From Lota lota (taxonomy: Eukaryota; Chordata; Actinopteri; Gadiformes; Lotidae): DNA of 64,000 bases. Within the stretch, counting starts at the first letter, position 1, and each line of letters begins with the position of its first letter. A program made the position numbers and the translations under genes. The notes below the pieces were generated by a model that saw nothing but the letters and a program-made list of their open reading frames with translations, made no database searches and had not been told where the DNA came from. The DNA lies in contig JACYXH010000087.1 in assembly GCA_026745465.1 (NCBI GenBank), positions 1,512,811-1,576,810 on the forward strand, in the 5' to 3' direction. Below are positions 51,118 to 64,000 of this stretch, one piece after another.

Positions 51118-51572
51118 GTAAGGTGCATCGACATTCAGTGGTTTCTGGTTGTTTGTGTCGTATTTTATTGGCTGTTGTAAGGTATTGAAAATGTGGCCTT
51201 CTGTTATTTTTTATTTGCCAGTTAGCAAGGCGTCAGCATAACTGCTATTAGCCGGCTTGTCAAAATCTTGACACAATTACAATCACGTTCGCTCGTGTAA
51301 TAACAGTCAACCATAGATCTGGGAAATGTGTTGATACAGATTGGAATCAACAACAATTGTACCGATGGTGACGTTTCCGTGCTATGGTTGGGTATTAGTC
51401 TACTCTTAGCTAGCTAGTTAGCCTAGCTATTTCCTTTTGTTCGTTGTCTGTCTCGCAAGACTGTCATTTAAGCTTGCCGTGACATTTGTGTTCACGTGTT
51501 AAATAGTTTGTTTTCTTTGAAGTGATCGTTGAAATGGTTTATGTGTTGGGTTATCAATCTTCTAGGACCAAG

Positions 51573-53636
<2,064 letters not shown>

Positions 53637-55689
53637 TCTAATACACTACACATGCACCGTCTCACACACACAAAAACAAATGTCGCATTCGCACAGGTAA
53701 AAAAAAAAAACCCTCAAATTACTGTCTTGTATAGACTCCTGCTCCCCTACAAACACACACTTGCTCTGTAATTTAACACAGCCTGTTAGCCTTTTAAGTC
53801 TCTTAATTGATTTAAGTTATTGATTGTTCTAGTCCAGACCAATGATTTGACCCGTTCATCAGAATAGGCCCTAGACCTGAAGGATATGTTTATCCAGTAA
53901 CCAGTGATGTGAAGTCAGTTATTTAGGGCACATTGTGACTCATCACATTACACCATAGAAACAGCTGAACCATGTATTTGTACTGTTTCCCAGATCTTCA
54001 ATGTCCCGACGGTGGCCGCTGATTCTATGCTAATGACCCACTGCTCTGATAGGCTGACTTAAGATTCCAAGCAGGTGACCAGGGGCAACTGCCGCCCTTC
54101 GAAATGTCACGGAGGGCCAAAAATCTGAACGGCCCTTTTGTTTTCTAATCAAGTAAACTCAGCGCTAGTGATCTGAGGGTTGACCTTCATCTATCTGATC
54201 AGTTTCCAACTATTGTGACTTATGATTCAAGCATTCTGCTCCCATGTGATGCAGCGAGTGCATACACTCATTGCTTGAAACCAAGACAGGTAGATTATGA
54301 GCCCTCTGTACAGCAGGGGAGGCTTGGTTCCTGACGTGTTGTAATGCTGCAACCAGGTGTGTGTGTGTGTGTGTATGTGTGTGCGCCCATCAAGTCCGCC
54401 CAGTCAACACCCAGTTGGAAATGCACAGGTGCAGAGCCTCACCTCGATCAGATCCTGCTGCAATGAACTCCCAACAAATGTTTTTATGTTGCCATGATTT
54501 TTAAGAATAATGCGTATAATACAACTGACGTTTGCCGATAAAGTAGGTACAAGGAGGTGGTAGCTTGGTTCATCAGGGCCAGCAATGCATCGCCCTGAAA
54601 AAAAAAGCATTTAGTCTTAACGTAACACAGAAAATCCCCCCTAGAAGACATTGACATCACGCGTACTGAGTGTGTTAGCTCGCAACAAGTTTGAGCGGCT
54701 GAGTACTCCTCGTGGCTTAAATAGTGTTGGTATACAGGTAGCCGGAGGTGCTTTGTCGCATATTCAGCACCTTTTATTTACCCATCCTCTATTTATTTAG
54801 TCAAAATCCAGACCTGATTGGTAGGTTGGTCTTTCTTAACCAAATGCAGTTGGCCACAGAAACATGTTTCAGTTGGACCAAAGAGATTAACGAATCTTGA
54901 TGGCAGATGTTTGTGTCTGAATGAGATGGTGTGATTAACTGAAAATTAACCAACTCAGCTGAACCAATTAAATTGAGCTGAACTAAAGTTGAATTGATAC
55001 CCGGGGTATTTAAGTGTTTTGAGTCTGACTCCACTGGTTTCTGCATGTTACCAGGCTAATCTAAGAGGATGTTGCTGCTTTAGGGCTTTTCAGAAAATCA
55101 ACATTGCTTTAAACATGTCTCCTCCCAGCCCCCTGTAGTTGTGGAATTAAAAAGCATGTTTCCCTGTAGTGTTGACATAGGCCATGTGACTACGTCAGGT
55201 AACTTGTTTATTAAAGTGTTGGTGGCTTCCAGCGTAGCAAACTCCAGAGTGACAGGAGAAGAGAAACATGGCAGAATCGCCGCGAAGTCCATGCTTGACG
55301 GCGATCCAACAACACTAGACTAGAAAACAAAGGTCCTGCCCTCAGCCTCTCATGGCTTGTGTACCAGCAGCTCACTACACGCACACACACTTTCAAAAAA
55401 ATAATAACACAACCCGATTCTTCTGACACGTGCGGGAATTTTCTTTGTAAAGTTTTTGTTTTGGTCCTGAAGCTGAAAGGTGTTTGAAAAAAAGAAAGCA
55501 GAAGATTTTCTCCTCTGGCAGAAACGTGCTCTGTACATTTTCCTCTCTGATTTTCTGCAACAGTCGTTTGTCTTTCTGTAAGCGCTGCATATTAACTTGC
55601 TTCTTCTGATTCTTTCATATTTATATTCTGTATGTAACGAGCTGTACCTTTCTATGTACTACCACTGGATTCAGCTGATCTTATTTGTA
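53637..55689 (+). other. rab14: rab14 3' UTR (presumed)
   Basis: No coding exon seen. The assignment as 3' UTR depends on the polyA signal at 55690 being the one used. Confidence 0.5.
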
Positions 55690-55695
55690 AATAAA
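55690..55695 (+). terminator. rab14: Candidate polyA signal of rab14
   Basis: TTGTAAATAAAGTAAATAT, a canonical AATAAA about 2.05 kb after the stop. Confidence 0.5.
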
Positions 55696-56113
55696 GTAAA
55701 TATATAAATATACTTCAACACAGTACATATAATACACACTGATCCAATGACTTCAAGACCTTGCTTGTAATTATCATGAAGCAAACATAACATGTCTTTA
55801 ATGTTGACGTTGATCAAGAACAGTTGACACTCAACCACTAGGTCACATTAAGATGGGTGTAAAACATTAACCAAAAATGTCATTGAAATTGGGTTTATGG
55901 CAAAATTTGTGAAAAATATAATTCATCTAGATTAATATTTGAAAGCAATAGAATGAGATTAACACAAACCGGGATGTGCATTATGATAAGTATGCATGGT
56001 TAAGCGCAATTACATGGAAAACTTTCCTATTTTAATATACAACTTCATGAACAAAATATATAGGGGCCCACCATGCTCAGAATAAAGAAAGATCATTTGC
56101 TCATCAATTTATC

Positions 56114-56119
56114 TTTATT
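56114..56119 (-). terminator. mak16: Candidate polyA signal of mak16
   Basis: AATAAA on the minus strand (CCCAAATAAAGAT), about 385 bases after the mak16 stop. rab14 and mak16 are convergent, with roughly 420 bases between their signals. Confidence 0.6.
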
Positions 56120-56500
56120 TGGGAAAACATTGAACAAACTCAGCTGCTGGCTATATTATCAGAGTTTTTCCTCTTGGTCTAAACGAAAGAATATTCAGTT
56201 GTCACTTCAAATGAACCATTCTACTTGGTCAGGGACTGTATAAAACTCAGTGGGTTTGACGGTCTGAGTCCAATATGGCGGCTGCTGAGGGAAGCAGAAC
56301 AGGGTTGACGTGTAATCTCCCAGGGGACAACGACAGAGTGTCATTTCTTTTATATATAAAAACATAAGACGTGGTGGTAGCTGATGTCAAGTGATATACT
56401 GTCAAGTCTATCAGCCCAGCAGGAGCTGACAGGTTCCACCTGGGTACCCCAGCCTTGGTTTCGGTCTCAGTTGGCAGAGGGAGGTGCATCTGTTACTGCG

Positions 56501-60327
<3,827 letters not shown>

Positions 60328-61289
60328 GTTTGACTCCTGTAGACAGCTTTTCTGGCTGAATTACTAAAACGTATAATTTATACAATATAATATAGTTTGA
60401 ATTCTTCTGTATCTCGGAGGCCACATGGACGTTCAGGAAGACGACATTTTTGTTTGCTTCTGCGAACCATCCGTGAATCCCGTGATAAGTTATCGCGAGT
60501 TCGCAAGCCTGACACGTCCACGTGATCATCTGGGATTTAAATATGTTTGAAACGAGCAAGCGGCGAAGATACAGCTTAATCAAATCTGTACATGCGGTGC
60601 TGCCCAAAAGGTATAACTAACTACCAGCCAATGACAACAAATCTAGAATTTATATTAAGTAGACTTAAATAAAAATGCATAATCGTGTTCAGAAGGCTTT
60701 AGCCACCGCGTCCTACCAAGAGGTCGGCGCCAGTCACATCAACTATGTAAATAAACCTTTCATCATGTTCATGAAACTTAACCAAGATCAACTAATTAGC
60801 CGAGAGCGCTAGCTATCAGTATGACTGCACTGACATTGTCGTTGACAGTTGTGGAAATTAAAATAATCGTATCCCACCTTTTGTATGCACATAGCCTACA
60901 ACTATGGGGTGACAGTAAACGATAATATAAAAATATATTACAAAACAATAAGCTTATTGCTTATTAAAGCTTATTATGATTATTCAGGGTATTTATGGAA
61001 TTCATGATTATGTATGCAAAACCCGCCACACAAAAAAATTACAAAGTGGCTAAGTTATTAACTATTAACTATTATCATGCTCAAAATATCACATCACATT
61101 TTATCTTAACATTGTAAGGGGATTTAGCTTGAGAAACACTTTTTAAAATAACAATTCATTTATCAGATTCTACTTTACAAAAATTACAGTAGCTTTTTTG
61201 TCTTATTAGGTATGATGCATTTATAAGGAAGCTTTATTCAGATTCTTCTGAATCAGAATCCGTCTTTGTTGCCCAAGCTGACTGAAATT
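60328..61289. other. mak16 upstream region with diverged repeat pieces
   Basis: The mak16 promoter lies at its start. From about 60690 to 60860, pieces such as AAATAAACCTTTCATCATGTTCATGAAAC and a GAGAGCGCTAGCTATCAGTATGA stretch are diverged relatives of the array that follows. No gene seen. Confidence 0.4.
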
Positions 61290-63575
61290 CAGCAAAACTG
61301 TAAAAAAAAACTAACACATTTTCCTATTTCATAGTGTAGGGCTACATGTTTCTTCATACAAGTATACTAATCAATATTCCATTGATCATCTACATAGATC
61401 CACCATTAATTATTTTTGAAATTCCAGATGACTTTTCATAATTAAAGACAGCTTTCTTAACACTAATACATTCTATATGTGTGATAGAAAGTCACAAGGA
61501 AATGAATTCCTCATTATTATATTAAGCATATTACTATATCTGTAATACTGTATTATTATATCCGATCTGTGTATGACCCAATTTGGATTTAAGACCGCTC
61601 CCGGCTCATTTCTGACCAATAAGGCCATCTCTTCGTGATTGATTAGGAAATCTATATTTCCCGGCAATCACAGGTGACTGTAGTGCAACACAGAGATTCG
61701 TAAGGACGGAGGGAGCAGAGAGGGAGGAGCGTACCTACACCTATGTCATAGGCTTCATGATTCAACTTAATCCGCAATATGAGAACAGAAACATAATTAA
61801 GTAGCTCAGAGGTCTGCAGATCACAACACTACAATTTTGTGTTACAGTTCTACAAAGACAAACAGTCGTGAGCAGAAGGTTTAAGGCAACACGTCGTAAG
61901 CGGAGAACTATGCTGGTCACAAACAGTTCTGAATAAATCTTGCTTAGAAAACACTGATTTGTTTCAATCCCGAGAGCTAGCTGTCAGTGAGACTAGATTG
62001 ACTTCATCATTGACAGTTGCAACGATATTTCAAGCAAGGATCAGAAGGTTTGAGGCACACGTCGTAACAAAATGGCTGCGCCTGTCACAGAAAAACCATG
62101 AACACACCTTTCATCATTTGCATGAAACTTGGAAAGACCATGATGTAAGACTCAGTGGAGGTGATAGTATGTATGATTTTACCGACTGTGTAAATAATGG
62201 TCACAACAATATATTTTTTTACTGATTTGTACTTTTAAACTGCACGGCTTTTATAAACGCACCATCAAATAATACATTGAGAGAATTTTCTTCAGAAATA
62301 AGTAAAGCTTTTTTATGCTTGATAAACTTCAGGAGATGCACTATGGGACAAAATGGACCAAAACTTTAAAAAAACGAACTGATTTTCCTAATTTCTAAAT
62401 AATGCTTTGATTAGGCCTGTATGTTTCTTCCTGTATACTAATCTCTATTCCATTGATCATGAACATAGATACACCAGTAATTATTCTTGAAATTCCAGAT
62501 GACTTTTCATCATTAAAGACAGCCCATTATATCTCTCTCATTAATACATTCCACATGTGTGCTAGGAAATGACAGGGACATTAATTATTCATTATTATGC
62601 TAAGCATATTACTATATCTGTAATACTGTATTATTATATCCGATCTGTGTATGACACAATTTGGATTAGAGACCGCTTCCGGCTAATTTCAGACCAATAA
62701 GGGCATCTCTTCCGTGATTGGTTCGGAAATCTATATTTCCTGGCAGTCACAGGTGACTGTAGTGCAACACAGAGATTCGTAAGGACGGAGGGAGCAGAGA
62801 GGGAGCAGAGAGGGAGCAGAGAGGGAGCAGAGAGGGAGCAGGGAGGGAGCAGGGAGGGAGCAGGGAGGGAGCAGGGAGGGAGCAGGGAGGGAGCAGGGAG
62901 GGAGGAGCGTACCTACACCTATGTTATAGGCTTCATGATTCAACTTAATCCGCAATTTGAGAACAGAAACATAATTAAGTAGCTCAGAGGTCTGCAGATC
63001 GCAACACTACAATTTTGTGTTACAGTTCTACAGAGACAAACAGTCGTGAGCAGAAGGTTTAAGGCAACACGTCGTAAGCGGAGGACTATGATGGTCACAA
63101 ACAGTTCTGAATAAATCTTGCTTAGAAAACACTGATTTGATTCAATCCTGAGAGCTAACTGTCAGTGAGACTAGATTGACTTTATCATTGACGGTTGCAA
63201 CGATATTTCAAGTAAGGATCAGAAGGTTTGAGGCACACGTCGTAACAAGATGGCTGCGCCTGTCACAGAAAAACTATGAACACACCTTTCATCATTTGCA
63301 TGAAACTTGGAAAGACCATGATGTAACACTCAGTGAGGTGACAGTATGTATGATTTTACCGACTGTGTAAATAATGGTCACAGCAAAATCTTTTTTTTAC
63401 TGATTTGTACTTTTAAACTGCACGGTTTTTATAAACGCACCATCAAATAATACATTGAGAGAATTTTCTTCACAAATAAGTAAAGCTTTTTTATGCTTGA
63501 TAAACTTCAGGAGATGCACTATGGGACCAAATGGACTAAAACTGTAAATAAACGAACAGATTTTCCTAATTTCTA
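61290..63575 (+). repeat. Head-to-tail duplication of a roughly 1.1-kb non-coding repeat
   Basis: Two copies, about 61290-62375 and 62376-63575, aligned over their full length with roughly 90% or better identity by eye. The offset is 1079 bp before the minisatellite at 62788 and about 1178 bp after it. The junction sequences (GATTTTCCTAATTTCTA...) show a third unit beginning near 63545 before similarity is lost. No long ORF is conserved between copies. Shorter, older pieces lie at 60690-60860 and 63840-64000, so the locus is an eroding array of one repeat family. Confidence 0.85.
62788..62908 (+). repeat. 11-bp minisatellite inside the second copy
   Basis: Units GGGAGCAGAGA and then GGGAGCAGGGA, about ten in a row. 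The first copy (61705-61730) has only one or two units, so about nine units were gained after duplication. Confidence 0.85.
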
Positions 63576-64000
63576 GAGAGAGAGACGTACCTACAGCAGG
63601 AGTAAACACTGCACCTTTAAGGAATGGGCATTTGTTCAAGCAGTTTCAAATCGTTGGAATCATTACACTAAATAATACATTCATAAAAGCATTGTCATGG
63701 TGACCTCTGAACAAGTGTACTTTATGTGTTTCCGAGCAAGAGCTGTTCTGGGGCTGGAGCCACTGGCCCTCAAAATGTCCGCACGGCCCTGCTCATGGGT
63801 CTCCCCACTGCAAGCCTATAGTGTTGTGTTAGTATTGAACAAAAACTGCAACCAGTCATGATCAGAAGATTAAAGACAACACATCGTAACAAGAGCACAA
63901 CAATATGTGAATAAACCTTTCATCATGTTCATGAAGCTTCGGAAAGATCAATGTATTTGTTGAGAGCTAGCTACCAGTATGAGTGTACATTTAGGTGATC
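63576..64000. other. Window end, repeat fragments
   Basis: Contains another diverged piece of the array family (63840-64000: AATAAACCTTTCATCATGTT, GAGAGCTAGCTACCAGTATG). No gene seen. Confidence 0.4.

Noticed and set aside
62731-62955. Minus-strand frame with 11-aa repeats (LLPPCSLPAPS)
   Set aside because: It is the translation of the 11-bp minisatellite; the other copy of the duplication lacks it.

Overview
This 64-kb window looks like vertebrate, most probably teleost, nuclear DNA. The genes have many short exons with GT-AG introns, their products are recognisable vertebrate orthologues, there is a young Tc1/mariner element of a type common in fish, and very long CA/GT, CT and GA microsatellites sit in most introns. 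I cannot name the species. I see no tRNA, rRNA or CRISPR array. Gene models were built by hand from splice sites, reading phase and remembered family sequences, so exon edges could be off by a base or a small exon.

Layout. 1-2.7 kb: pieces of two hAT-superfamily transposons. One is a BED-finger element running off the left edge on the minus strand; the other is a broken 3' half on the plus strand. 3.2-3.9 kb: the first two coding exons of an unrecognised minus-strand gene. 6.0-7.6 kb: a small unrecognised minus-strand gene with two possible 3' ends and a hAT-like MITE in its intron. 8.4 kb: sdhaf1 (minus). 10.0-11.9 kb: nudt18 (plus). 12.7-15.7 kb: rsph14 (plus), with a ciliary X-box just upstream. 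16.9-32.4 kb: dmtn (dematin), with about 8.5 kb of 5' intronic sequence, 14 coding exons and an 8-nt microexon. 36.4-49.4 kb: an AFAP1-family adaptor gene, closest to AFAP1L2, 16 coding exons, with a Tc1 element in one intron. 51.0-53.6 kb: rab14. 56.1-60.3 kb: mak16 (minus, tail-to-tail with rab14). 60.7-64 kb: tandemly duplicated non-coding repeat, units about 1.07-1.18 kb.

The genes do not form a pathway. They cover mitochondrial complex II assembly (sdhaf1), oxidised nucleotide sanitation (nudt18), motile cilia (rsph14), actin and membrane skeleton (dmtn, AFAP-like), endosome/Golgi traffic (rab14) and 60S ribosome assembly (mak16). From general knowledge, DMTN, NUDT18 and MAK16 lie on human 8p, so part of the order is probably ancestral.

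The most striking structural feature is how often long polymorphic dinucleotide arrays touch or replace the pyrimidine tract of 3' splice sites. In two AFAP-like exons, complementary GT and AC arrays flank the exon on both sides.
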